Shown one piece after another: positions 34,133 through 42,398 of a stretch of DNA of 64,000 nucleotides (position 1 is its first letter; each line of letters starts with the position of its first letter). Source of the stretch: CAZSSH01 sp964609825 (GTDB lineage: Bacteria; Verrucomicrobiota; Lentisphaeria; Victivallales; Victivallaceae). Position numbers and translations under genes: made by a program. The stretch covers positions 555,589 to 619,588 of the forward strand of contig CAZSSH010000004.1 of NCBI GenBank assembly GCA_964609825.1. The letters are read 5' to 3'. The notes beneath the pieces were generated by a model, which saw only the letters and a program-made list of their open reading frames with translations, ran no database searches and was not told the origin of the DNA.

Positions 34133-34879
34133 ATGGAAATCCAGTGGAGTCAGAAACGTGCATTGGTGACCGGCGCGTCGCAGGGATTGGGCCGGGTGAT
34201 CGCCTTGGAGCTCGCCCGCAAAGGGTGTTTTGTTTTGGTAAATTGCGCCAATAACCCGGAAAACGCCCAAAAAGTGGTCGATGAAATCACCGCTGCGGGC
34301 GGCCATGCCGAGGTAAAAATTTGCCCCGTCAATGATGAAAAAGCGGTCAATGCGTTGTTTGCAAGTGCCGGGCGCATTGATATTTTGATCAACAATGCCC
34401 GGCTCGATCCGTGGCGGCGGAGTGCCGATTTGACGGAGGGCGAGTGGTGGTCGCAAGTCATGGACGTCAACTTAAAGGGCGCGTTTTTAACGAGCCTCGC
34501 CTTTTTTGAGCACGCCAAAAGTTACGGCTGGGGGCGGATCGTCAACATGGCCTCGGTGCGTTCGTTTCGCCCGGCCGAAATGAGCACGATTGCCTACAGC
34601 GCCTCCAAAGTGGGGATGCATGCCTTGACCCGCGCCTTTGCCGAAAACGGGGCCAAGTACAATATCACCGCCAACACCGTCTGCCCCGGGATGATTGTGA
34701 CCGAAAACATCCATAAGCGCCTCAGCAGCGAAAAATACGCCGAGGAGAGCGCCGCCATCCCGCTGGGGCGCGGCGCCACCAGCGAGGAAGTCGCCGATGC
34801 GGTATTGTTTGTCATTGGCAACGGCTACGTCACGGGCGAAACCGTCAACATTAATGGCGGGATGTATTATGCGCCTTAA
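34133..34879 (+). CDS. Short-chain dehydrogenase/reductase (SDR, FabG-like)
   Basis: About 248 residues. The NAD(P) motif VTGASQGLGRV, an NNARLDP variant of the NNAG motif, the catalytic Ser of MASVRS, and the YSASK catalytic Tyr-Lys are all present; the end (GETVNINGG) is typical. The frame is open to 34025, but ATG 34133 is right, with GTGGAG before it. With the dehydratase downstream it may oxidise or reduce a sugar acid or keto-sugar. It is the third gene of the IclR operon, 14 bp after the GH39-like gene. Confidence 0.9.
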   Translation: MEIQWSQKRALVTGASQGLGRVIALELARKGCFVLVNCANNPENAQKVVDEITAAGGHAEVKICPVNDEKAVNALFASAGRIDILINNARLDPWRRSADLTEGEWWSQVMDVNLKGAFLTSLAFFEHAKSYGWGRIVNMASVRSFRPAEMSTIAYSASKVGMHALTRAFAENGAKYNITANTVCPGMIVTENIHKRLSSEKYAEESAAIPLGRGATSEEVADAVLFVIGNGYVTGETVNINGGMYYAP

Positions 34880-34894
34880 TTGAGGATAAATCAA

Positions 34895-36076
34895 ATGAAA
34901 ATCACCAAAATCAAAACCTTTATCAGTAACGCCTTCCGCACCAACTTCGTCTTTGTCAAGGTCGAGACCGATGCCGGGATTTACGGCTGGGGCGAAGCGA
35001 CGTTGGAGTACAAAGAGCTGACCGTTCAGGCGGCCATTCATGACTTGGAGGGCTATCTTTTGGGCAAAGACCCGCATAACATCGAGGCTTTTCGCCACGA
35101 CTGCTATCGTGATGCCTATTGGCGCGGAGGCCCCGTCCTGATGAGCGCTCTGGCCGGGGTCGAGATGGCCTTATGGGACATTAAAGGCAAGGCCTTAAAC
35201 GTCCCGGTGTATCAATTGTTGGGCGGCAAGGTCCGCGATTCCATTCCCGTGTATGTCAACGGCTGGTTTGCTCCCGCCAAAACGCCGGACGAATTTGCCG
35301 CCAAAGCCATTGAGGTTAAAAATCTCGGTTTCCCGGGCTGCAAGTGGGATCCCTTCGGCAAAGCGTGGCAGGAGATCGGCAAACGCGAGCTCGAGCAGGC
35401 GATGGAATGCATCGCCAAAGTTGCGGCGGCGGCAGGCAGCGATGTCCGGTTGTTGATCGAAGGCCATGGCCGCTTTAATTTGTCGACCGCGGTCAAAATC
35501 GGGCGGCGTTTGGAGGAGTTTGACATTTACTGGTTTGAGGAGCCGATCCCGCCGGATGACAAGGAGGGAATGCGCGAAGTCAAACGCCAGATCCGCGTCC
35601 CCGTGGCGGCCGGAGAGCGGCTCTATAACCGTTATGAGTTCCGCCAATTTTTTGAGCTTGGCTGTGCCGATTACATCCAGCCGGATGTGTCGCACGCCGG
35701 CGGCATCATGGAGATGCGCCTTTTGGGGGCCGAGGCCGAGAGCCGCCACATCGGCTTTTGTCCGCACAACCCCTCCGGGCCGGTGGCCAACGCGGCGACG
35801 CTGCAACTGGCCGGGTGCACGCCCAACTTTATCATGCTGGAGATGATGATGACCGACGTCCCGTGGCGCAGTCAAATCTGCGACGAGGATTTAACTGTCC
35901 GCAACGGCGAAATGCTGATTCCCGACCGACCCGGTCTCGGCATCGATCTTGATGAAGCGGAGCTCCTTAAGTACCCCTATATCCCGACCGCCTTGCGTCA
36001 CTATCGCGGCGACTTGACCGACATCCGCCCGCCGGACGCGGTCAAATATTATCAATTGACAAACTCCGGACGGTGA
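34895..36076 (+). CDS. Enolase-superfamily sugar-acid dehydratase (mandelate racemase/galactonate dehydratase-like)
   Basis: About 393 residues. An enolase N-terminal capping domain is followed by a barrel with CKWDPFGKAW (Lys region), IEGHGRF, WFEEPIPPDD and AAGERLYNRYEF (metal-ligand region), QPDVSHAGGI (Asp) and CPHNPSGPVA (general-base His). This pattern is closest to D-galactonate/gluconate-type dehydratases (DgoD/GlcD-like). It should remove water from an aldonic acid to give a 2-keto-3-deoxy acid. ATG 34895 is chosen because it follows GAGGA; an upstream in-frame start at 34880 lies against the SDR stop. It is the last gene of the IclR operon. Confidence 0.87.
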   Translation: MKITKIKTFISNAFRTNFVFVKVETDAGIYGWGEATLEYKELTVQAAIHDLEGYLLGKDPHNIEAFRHDCYRDAYWRGGPVLMSALAGVEMALWDIKGKALNVPVYQLLGGKVRDSIPVYVNGWFAPAKTPDEFAAKAIEVKNLGFPGCKWDPFGKAWQEIGKRELEQAMECIAKVAAAAGSDVRLLIEGHGRFNLSTAVKIGRRLEEFDIYWFEEPIPPDDKEGMREVKRQIRVPVAAGERLYNRYEFRQFFELGCADYIQPDVSHAGGIMEMRLLGAEAESRHIGFCPHNPSGPVANAATLQLAGCTPNFIMLEMMMTDVPWRSQICDEDLTVRNGEMLIPDRPGLGIDLDEAELLKYPYIPTALRHYRGDLTDIRPPDAVKYYQLTNSGR

Positions 36077-36117
36077 ATTCAGTCGATATATTTTCGGTTG
36101 AAAAAATCATTTTTCGG

Positions 36118-36159
36118 TTGCATTTTCCTCTGATCCCGGTTATATTTTTGTACCAGAGG
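36118..36159 (+). promoter_or_regulatory. Promoter with dyad upstream of the zinc peptidase
   Basis: TTGCAT (36118-36123) and TATATT (36141-36146) are 17 bp apart. CCTCTG (36127-36132), in the spacer, and CAGAGG (36154-36159), at the expected start site, form a dyad. A direct repeat TTTTCGGTTG (36091-36100 and 36111-36120) overlaps the -35. Confidence 0.55.
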
Positions 36160-36205
36160 GGAATATGGGATTTTTTACCGGAACTGATTTTTTAAGGGAT
36201 TAATT

Positions 36206-37006
36206 ATGACACAGGCAAATAACTGGGAGTGGGGCGTTGAGATGGCGCAGCAATTAACCGTTTCCAGCAGTGACAACGGCAAGATTTTTACCGATTTGAC
36301 CCGGTTGGACAAGATCGCTGCCAGGCTCAAAGACAGCAATTATCAGCTTTGGCAGAGCGGCAATCTGTACCGGATTTATGCTCATAAGGCGTATGACCCG
36401 GTACGTCCGGCGATTTTGATCTCGACCCATATTGATGCGGTGCACACTCATCATTTTGTCCATCATTTTACCGAGTTGTTGCTCGGCACCTTTGACAACT
36501 CGGCCACCAATGCGGTGATCGTTGAGTTGATGACCGAGGCAGGCTTTGACCCGCAAATATTAATCGCCTTTACCGGCGACGAGGAGCGCGATATCAAGGG
36601 CGCCGCCGAAGTCGCCGGATATTTGCGGCAAAGTCAAATCACCGTGCCGGTAATCATTGTCGCCGATGTCACCCACTCCGGGTGGTGCGAAGCGTATGAT
36701 TATACGATCGAAAACATCTTTCCCGAGGATGATACTCAAAAAGATTTTGCCCGGCAATTGTGCCGCTTGCTGGAGGATGCGGTGGTTTCGCGTCCGCTGG
36801 TGGTATGGGAAGCCGTCCCGGATGAAGCGTGGCTCTACCGGGATTTGGGGTACCGCTGTTTTTCGCTGTGTCTCCCGACCGACGGTGATATGCACACTCC
36901 GCAGGGGATTTTGCTGCGCAAAAACTCATTGCTGCAATATGGCGGAGCGTTATGCATTTTAGCCAACGGTCTTGCGCAAAATAACGGATACCGACCCGGC
37001 GAATAA
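36206..37006 (+). CDS. M20/M28-like zinc peptidase
   Basis: 266 residues. The metal-binding pattern of co-catalytic zinc peptidases is visible: STHIDAVH (His/Asp), GTFDNSATNA (bridging Asp), FTGDEERD (catalytic and ligand Glu), VADVTHSG (Asp) and MHTPQG (His). It is shorter than typical M20 or M28 enzymes and lacks a clear dimerisation lid. It has no signal peptide and is probably a cytoplasmic aminopeptidase or deacylase; the substrate is unknown. It has its own promoter after the dehydratase and is convergent with the BY-kinase gene, 8 bp away. Confidence 0.78.
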   Translation: MTQANNWEWGVEMAQQLTVSSSDNGKIFTDLTRLDKIAARLKDSNYQLWQSGNLYRIYAHKAYDPVRPAILISTHIDAVHTHHFVHHFTELLLGTFDNSATNAVIVELMTEAGFDPQILIAFTGDEERDIKGAAEVAGYLRQSQITVPVIIVADVTHSGWCEAYDYTIENIFPEDDTQKDFARQLCRLLEDAVVSRPLVVWEAVPDEAWLYRDLGYRCFSLCLPTDGDMHTPQGILLRKNSLLQYGGALCILANGLAQNNGYRPGE

Positions 37007-37014
37007 CCCCGCTT

Positions 37015-38502
37015 TCAGCTTTTTTTCCTTTTTTTATCGTCATAGCCGTAATAACTGGGCCCGGAGCTGAAGGGATTCTTTTTGCAGTTGATCACCATCC
37101 CGAGAAATTTATGCCGCAGCGGCGCCCAGCCGGACAGCAGCCGGTGAAAGTGATCGATCCGGGTTTTGCCGTGATGCGCTATAAAAATTACCCCGTCGGC
37201 CTTTTGTGCAATCAGCATGGCGTCGGCCATCCCGTAAGCGGGCGGCGTATCGATGATGATGTAACGGTAGGTCTTTTTAAGCTCCGTCAACAGATCGTTG
37301 AAACGGTGGCTCTCCAGCAAGTCGGTCGGACGGCGCGGCATTTGACCGTGGGACAAAAAGTCGACATTGTTGTAAGCGCTTGAGACAATGTATTTGCCCG
37401 GTTTTTTTTCGGTTTCATAGGCAAGCAGACAATCCACCAAGCCGCCTTGGGCAGGCAATTGTTTCAATTTACGGCACAATGACGGTTTGCGCAAATCGCA
37501 ATCGATCAGCAATGCTTTGTTATGGTTGTCGGCTAAAATTTGGGCAAGTAAAATTGCAAAGGTCGATTTTCCGGCGCCGGGATGGTTGCTGACGACGGCA
37601 ATGGTCTGTTGCGGATTCTCGATGTTGTGTTGCTTCATATTGGTTTTGATGACGGATAATTCGTCAAAGAGTGCCCGGCGGTTGCGGTCTTTCTCCAAAT
37701 CTGCCAGATTGAGCTCGCTGTCGACATTTTTGCATTGGGAGATGTTGCCCAAAAAAAGAATGTTTTGGGCATCGACATCTTCCGGGGTTTTGATTGATAG
37801 ATCGATGAAATCAATGAGCAGCGCCAAGGCGACGCCGAGGATGAGTCCGATCAGAATTCCTGTGGGGATAATCATTTTCCAATTGGGGAAAAAGGTGGTG
37901 CGCGGGATGTCGGCTTCCTGAATCAATTGCGCCAGACGCACGCCCATCAGACGCTCCTGCTCTTCCTGAAATACTTTCATTGTGGTGTTGACGGCGGCTT
38001 GTGCAAGCGCCGGGTCGGCGGCGATCCCCTCAACGGTGACGATGCTGCCTTGGACATTGGAACTGACATTGATCCGGTATTTGGGTTTTTCCCACTGCTG
38101 TGCGACCAAATTCTTTTTTACCCGTTTGGCGACGGCGGGATCCTCCAGCAGGCTTTTGTAATTGTTGGCCAGAGCCTTGCTGATCATCATGGATTGACTG
38201 ATAAGATTATTGTACGTTGTGATCACTGCGGGGTCGTTGGCGCCCTGCGGCGTTTTTTGAATTTCGCGGACGGTATCGGCCATTGCTTTTCCCCAGATAA
38301 AAAAACGCAAATCGGTTTTATAGAGCGGGGTGACGGTGTATTGAAAAATAATCGCGCCGATAAGTCCTAACACCCCGCCGGATATGATGATATACCAAAA
38401 ACGGCGCCAGACGCGCAGGAGGTGGGTGCTGCTGAAATTTTTGTTGAGGGCGGCAAATTCCGAGATCGACTCATCGGCCATGGACCGAAAATTGTGGTGC
38501 AT
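37015..38502 (-). CDS. Wzz/BY-kinase fusion (Wzc-like tyrosine autokinase)
   Basis: About 495 residues. A Wzz-type chain-length region with two membrane helices (about 35-60 and 215-240) flanks a short extracytoplasmic loop. The cytoplasmic kinase has Walker A HPGAGKSTFA, A' LLIDCDLRKP and B IIIDTPP. The C-terminus has only a few tyrosines (SYYGYDD) instead of a long Tyr cluster. Such proteins control polymerisation and export of capsule or EPS, but no polysaccharide genes lie nearby. ATG 38502 is chosen over TTG 38526 and a later ATG near 38478. Confidence 0.87.
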   Translation of the reverse strand: MHHNFRSMADESISEFAALNKNFSSTHLLRVWRRFWYIIISGGVLGLIGAIIFQYTVTPLYKTDLRFFIWGKAMADTVREIQKTPQGANDPAVITTYNNLISQSMMISKALANNYKSLLEDPAVAKRVKKNLVAQQWEKPKYRINVSSNVQGSIVTVEGIAADPALAQAAVNTTMKVFQEEQERLMGVRLAQLIQEADIPRTTFFPNWKMIIPTGILIGLILGVALALLIDFIDLSIKTPEDVDAQNILFLGNISQCKNVDSELNLADLEKDRNRRALFDELSVIKTNMKQHNIENPQQTIAVVSNHPGAGKSTFAILLAQILADNHNKALLIDCDLRKPSLCRKLKQLPAQGGLVDCLLAYETEKKPGKYIVSSAYNNVDFLSHGQMPRRPTDLLESHRFNDLLTELKKTYRYIIIDTPPAYGMADAMLIAQKADGVIFIAHHGKTRIDHFHRLLSGWAPLRHKFLGMVINCKKNPFSSGPSYYGYDDKKRKKS

Positions 38503-38548
38503 TTCAAAAATCCTGTAATTGATCAATCTATTGGTACTGTAATAAACT

Positions 38549-38586
38549 AAACCAAATTATAATATCTTTCAAGTTGAATTTGGTTT
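38549..38586. repeat. Perfect 10-bp inverted repeat upstream of the BY-kinase gene
   Basis: AAACCAAATT (38549-38558) and AATTTGGTTT (38577-38586) flank 18 AT-rich bases that include TATAAT on the minus strand (38556-38561). It may be an operator around the -10 of the Wzc-like gene. On the plus strand it runs into seven Ts, but the stem is too AT-rich to be a convincing terminator. Confidence 0.5.
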
Positions 38587-38630
38587 TTTTAGGAAAAATT
38601 TTGCAGCAAATTGCCACCGGTCGGATTGTT

Positions 38631-39890
38631 TCATTTGACCGGCAACAACTGGTCCCATCTTGTGGTATAGCCGGGTGAAAGATGCTCGCGTTTCATCGCC
38701 CACGGTTTGGCGATGCCCTCGGCGAGGTGAAAGACCGTATTTTTCCCAAATTTTTGATTGATGGCATCCACGGTTGCCGCCAATTTTTCATTTTGGTCGG
38801 CTTGTGTTGCTTGTGCAAACAAGTCCAGCTGGCGGTTGACCGCCGACTCAAGGCCGAAAAATATCACGCCGGCCTTTTTATAGCGGCGGCCAAAGATAAA
38901 AATATTTTTTAATTTGGGCGTGACCGCGGTCAGCATCGCTCCGGTGTCGGCGGCGGGGACGGCAAAGGTGACTGTACATGAAGTATACCCGCCGGGAGCG
39001 GGGCTGGGCGCGTACTCGGGGTAATACTCAAAATAAACGTTGACGCCCGAGGCCAGCAGTTTCTCTTCCCGCAGTTTTTCCGCCGCTTTGGCAATGTAAT
39101 GGGCGACAGCCTCGGTCAAGTCGGCCAACTCAACGACCGGATGGCCAAAAGAACGCGAGCAGCTGACGCTCTCGGCCGCGTCCTCGGGGTCAAGCTCTTC
39201 CACCGCCGGGATGCCGCGAAGCTCCAAGGCCGTCCGTGCCGTACAAACGTTAAAGGTTTTGCGGAGCCACGCGCCGTCGGCGTCGGCGAGCTGTCCTGCC
39301 GTTTTGATCCCGTGGACGGCAAGTCTGGGCGTGAGTCTGCGGCCGACGCCCCAAACCTCGGAGACCGGCAGCTTGGCCAATACCTCTTGGGGATCCCCGG
39401 GCATGACAAAGACGCCCGACGGTGATTTTTTGCCGATATGATTGGCAATTTTGGCCAGCGTTTTGGTTTTGGCAAAGCCGATGCCGCAAGGGACGCCGAC
39501 CCACTGCAAAATGGTGGTACGCAATTTTTGGCCAAAGGCTTGATACGCCTTGTCGCCGCCAGTCAGCTCAAGTTGGATAAAAGCTTCGTCAATCGAGTAT
39601 TGCTCGACCTCGGGGGTGAACTCATACAAGACGCCGATGATCCGGCGCGAAATATCGCCGTAGAGCTCGTAATTGCTCGATTTTAAAATAATGTTATGAT
39701 GTTGGAGCAACGGTTTTAGTTGAAAATACGGTGTCCCCATGGCGACGTTGAGCGCTTTTAGCTCATTGGAGCGCGAGATCAGACAGCCGTCGTTGTTGCT
39801 CAATACCCCGACCGGGCGGTTGGCCAGCGTGAGGTCAAAGATCCGCTCACAGCTGACAAAAAAATTGTTGCCGTCCACGAGTCCGATCAT
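38631..39890 (-). CDS. umuC: DNA polymerase V catalytic subunit UmuC
   Basis: About 419 residues of the Y-family translesion polymerase UmuC. Motifs include LVDGNNFFVSCERIF (first catalytic Asp), VLSNNDGCLISRSNE, YSIDEAFI (catalytic Asp-Glu) and the HhH region SEVWGVGRRLTPRLA. It should copy past damaged bases, activated by cleaved UmuD. The TTG-ATC-ATG cluster at its start overlaps the umuD stop codon (TGA 39893-39895), so the two are coupled; ATG 39890 is the best start. Confidence 0.94.
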   Translation of the reverse strand: MIGLVDGNNFFVSCERIFDLTLANRPVGVLSNNDGCLISRSNELKALNVAMGTPYFQLKPLLQHHNIILKSSNYELYGDISRRIIGVLYEFTPEVEQYSIDEAFIQLELTGGDKAYQAFGQKLRTTILQWVGVPCGIGFAKTKTLAKIANHIGKKSPSGVFVMPGDPQEVLAKLPVSEVWGVGRRLTPRLAVHGIKTAGQLADADGAWLRKTFNVCTARTALELRGIPAVEELDPEDAAESVSCSRSFGHPVVELADLTEAVAHYIAKAAEKLREEKLLASGVNVYFEYYPEYAPSPAPGGYTSCTVTFAVPAADTGAMLTAVTPKLKNIFIFGRRYKKAGVIFFGLESAVNRQLDLFAQATQADQNEKLAATVDAINQKFGKNTVFHLAEGIAKPWAMKREHLSPGYTTRWDQLLPVK

Positions 39891-39892
39891 GA

Positions 39893-40309
39893 TCAACCCT
39901 TGATAAACTGGTGAATTGTTGCGGTGACCACGCCAAAAATTTGTAGCTCCATGCCTTCTTTTAAGACGATGGTTTTGTATTTTTTGTTGGCCGCCTCCAA
40001 GCGGATGCCGGCCGCGTCTTTGCGCAATATTTTGACGGTGAACTCACGGTCGACGGCGGCAATGACGATCATTTTATCCTCGGCGGTCAAACTGCGGTCA
40101 ACCACCAAAATATCTCCGGGTTGGATGCCCGCGCCGGTCATCGAGTCGCCGGCGGCGCGGACAAAAAAGGTGGCGGCGGCCCGGCGGACCAAAAGCTCGT
40201 TGAGATCGAGCGGCGTCTCCGCACACTGCTCGGCGGGTGACGGAAATCCGGCGACCACCGTACTTGCCATCAAAGGCGGTTTGGGTCTTGTATCTTTTTG
40301 CTCTGGCAT
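39893..40309 (-). CDS. umuD: UmuD-type S24 peptidase
   Basis: 138 residues. The self-cleavage site is visible as A20-G21 in VVAGFPSPAE. The serine-lysine dyad is Ser56 (AGDSMTGAGI) and Lys93 (EFTVKIL). After RecA-stimulated self-cleavage it should partner UmuC as the accessory subunit of DNA polymerase V. A palindrome overlapping its promoter is a candidate SOS box. It overlaps the umuC start region. Confidence 0.94.
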   Translation of the reverse strand: MPEQKDTRPKPPLMASTVVAGFPSPAEQCAETPLDLNELLVRRAAATFFVRAAGDSMTGAGIQPGDILVVDRSLTAEDKMIVIAAVDREFTVKILRKDAAGIRLEAANKKYKTIVLKEGMELQIFGVVTATIHQFIKG

Positions 40310-40323
40310 GATTGACTCGGTGG

Positions 40324-40368
40324 GTAAACTTTAATGTTTACTATACACCTGATCGATGCAAATTGCCA
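40324..40368 (-). promoter_or_regulatory. umuDC promoter and candidate SOS operator
   Basis: The palindrome GTAAAC-N6-GTTTAC (40324-40341) lies directly downstream of a minus-strand -10 (TATAGT, 40340-40345), with a weak -35 (TGGCAA) 17 bp further up. Its place over the start site of a DNA-damage operon makes it a good candidate for the local LexA-type box, though it is not the E. coli or B. subtilis sequence. Confidence 0.6.
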
Positions 40369-40510
40369 GTTGTTTTCGGAAAAACCTGTTTGGGACCTCT
40401 GACCGGTGATTTTTTTCTGATAATATGGAGTGATGCACCGGATGTGCAAGTGTTTCGCAATCGCGCATGTCGAAAATTTTAAAAATATTGTTATTTTTTT
40501 GAAAAAGCGA

Positions 40511-40539
40511 TTGACAACGGGTCGGGGATGTGGTATAAT
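40511..40539 (+). promoter_or_regulatory. Consensus promoter of the GntR-pseudopilin-hydrolase operon
   Basis: TTGACA (40511-40516) and TATAAT (40534-40539) are separated by 17 bp, a perfect sigma-70 match. The expected start at about 40546 leaves an ATG at 40554 with almost no leader, supporting the downstream start at 40596 for the regulator. Confidence 0.85.
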
Positions 40540-40595
40540 ATTAGTGTTGGCTGATGGTTGGCGCGAATGAAATAACGGTGAGGAATGAAGAATCG

Positions 40596-41633
40596 ATGCG
40601 GACGCAATCTTTAAAAGTATTATCCGAGGTGCAAAAGGTCTGGTATTATGTGATGAATATTATCCACCACTCCTCCGGGCGCTCGGTGATGATCCCATCC
40701 TCCAACGAGTTGGCCAAAGAGTTCGGCATTGCGCGTTCCACCGTGAGAATCGCCCTGGAGGAACTGACCGCGCAGCATGCCTTGGTCACCAAGCGCGGCA
40801 TCGGTACTTTTACCAACCCCCAATGGATGCTGCACCAGGAGGCGACATCGCCCAAACTGGTCGGCCTCTTGTTTATGGACGGCGGGCTGTTTTCGTACTC
40901 GCCGTTGATTCAGCAGGAGCTTGCCATCTTTTGTACCGAGATTGCTCAAAGCAACTGGCACATGCGATTGATTACCGAGAGCGTGTTTAACGGCGGCGAC
41001 ATTGAGCAGGTGTTGCAGCACTCCTATTTGGACGGGTTGTTTGTTTTGGGCTCAACCGAGGAGGTAATCCGTCGGGCCGCGTCGATTGTGCCCACTGTCA
41101 ATTTTGATTATCCGGTGCCGGGGGTGACCACCATCCGTCCTGATTATATGCAAATGGTTCAAAAAATATTAAAAATTTCCGCCCCGGCCCCGGCGCATTT
41201 GCTTTGGCTCCAGTCCGAGCGGATGCTCTTGCCGGAGGACTGGGAGCGTCTTGGTGCAAATTCGCCGCTGACCCATGATCTTTATCCTTTTGTCGTCCAT
41301 CAGGAGTATGCAACGGAGGAGTTGCGGGCGAAACTCGCCGAGCGCTTTCCAGACTGGATTGTGCTTCACACGCATATCGCCGAGACCGTCCGCAATTTGC
41401 TGACGGATATTTACGGGGCGGAGCGGGCGAAATCTTCGCACTTTATCTATGCCGGCGAAAAACAGTATCAGATCAAGATTCCCGGGTATTATTTGCTCTC
41501 GACCCGGCAGGATGCTGTCAAAATGGGCATCGGGCTGTTGCGCTCGATGATGGACCATACCAATGGCGAAGCAACCGATTACTATATCCCTGCAAGATTG
41601 TTTAACAGTATTGATAATGTCGAAGTAGAATAA
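40596..41633 (+). CDS. GntR-type regulator with LacI-like sensor domain
   Basis: About 345 residues. A GntR winged HTH (about 30-85: IPSSNELAKEFGIARSTVRIALEEL, with RGIGTF as the wing) is followed by a LacI/GalR-like sugar-binding region (about 90-345, starting KLVGLLFMDGG). Regulators of this composite type control sugar-use genes. It heads the operon pseudopilin - 1485-residue hydrolase - GH28-like enzyme. The frame opens at 40554, but the promoter position and GAGGA upstream favour 40596. Confidence 0.87.
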   Translation: MRTQSLKVLSEVQKVWYYVMNIIHHSSGRSVMIPSSNELAKEFGIARSTVRIALEELTAQHALVTKRGIGTFTNPQWMLHQEATSPKLVGLLFMDGGLFSYSPLIQQELAIFCTEIAQSNWHMRLITESVFNGGDIEQVLQHSYLDGLFVLGSTEEVIRRAASIVPTVNFDYPVPGVTTIRPDYMQMVQKILKISAPAPAHLLWLQSERMLLPEDWERLGANSPLTHDLYPFVVHQEYATEELRAKLAERFPDWIVLHTHIAETVRNLLTDIYGAERAKSSHFIYAGEKQYQIKIPGYYLLSTRQDAVKMGIGLLRSMMDHTNGEATDYYIPARLFNSIDNVEVE

Positions 41634-41654
41634 CCCAAGGAAAGGATTGTCAGG

Positions 41655-42380
41655 ATGAAGAAACAACGGATCGGTTTTTTTACACTAATCGAGCTTTTGG
41701 TAGTGATAGCAATCATCGCCATTTTGGCCAGCATGCTTTTGCCGTCGCTCAACAAAGCCAGGCAGCGCGCCAAGAGCATTTTCTGCACCAATAACTTGAA
41801 GCAGCTCGGCGCGGTTAACACGTTTTACCAGATGGAAAACAAAGACGCGGTGTTACCCTCGCGATTTGCCAATTTTGGTTATTCCGGCGGCTGGTACTGG
41901 TCGGCATACTGTTTTAAAAACAAACTCCTGACGATGAAGCAGCTGGCCTGTCCGGAGCGGCCGTGCGCACCCAATTTGCAGTCATATTACAACACCAACA
42001 CGGATTTGCCCGATACGGCGGGGGCGCCCAATGCATCATGGGGCAGGATCGGATATGGCGTCAATTTCATTACCGACAATTATGTGCCGACCAAAGGCAC
42101 GGTCAAGACGACAAGGATTAAAAATTCGTCCTCCAAAATATACGCGGGCGATTGCATCATGACGGCGGACGGCAACCCGTTTAATTTGTTGTATACCCAG
42201 GTACATGAACAAAGTATTTTGACGCCGGTTCACGGCAACGCTTGCAATCTGGTTTTTATTGACGGTCATGCCGACAGCATTCAGGCAGCCAACAGCGGCT
42301 TGATTTATACACAAAACATTGCCAAGGCGTTTGCCCGGTCCGATTGGTCAGAGAATAATCCGTGGAATTTGTATCAATAA
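41655..42380 (+). CDS. Type II secretion/type IV pilin-like pseudopilin (H-X9-DG type)
   Basis: 241 residues. The leader MKKQRIGFFTLIELLVV has a Gly that allows normal prepilin cleavage (G-FF), with Glu five or six residues later, followed by a long hydrophobic helix. The body has C-x2-NLKQLG, and the tail reads VHGNACNLVFIDGHAD, an exact H-X9-DG motif. It lies 21 bp after the GntR regulator and 18 bp before the giant hydrolase, in the same order as in two other units of the window. SD AAGGAAAGG. Confidence 0.9.
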   Translation: MKKQRIGFFTLIELLVVIAIIAILASMLLPSLNKARQRAKSIFCTNNLKQLGAVNTFYQMENKDAVLPSRFANFGYSGGWYWSAYCFKNKLLTMKQLACPERPCAPNLQSYYNTNTDLPDTAGAPNASWGRIGYGVNFITDNYVPTKGTVKTTRIKNSSSKIYAGDCIMTADGNPFNLLYTQVHEQSILTPVHGNACNLVFIDGHADSIQAANSGLIYTQNIAKAFARSDWSENNPWNLYQ

Positions 42381-42398
42381 GGAAAGTATGACAGTATC

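Noticed and set aside
38617..38642. CCGGTC/GACCGG dyad at the umuC stop codon as a terminator
   Set aside because: Only a 6-bp stem with a 14-nt loop and no adjacent T-tract on the minus strand.
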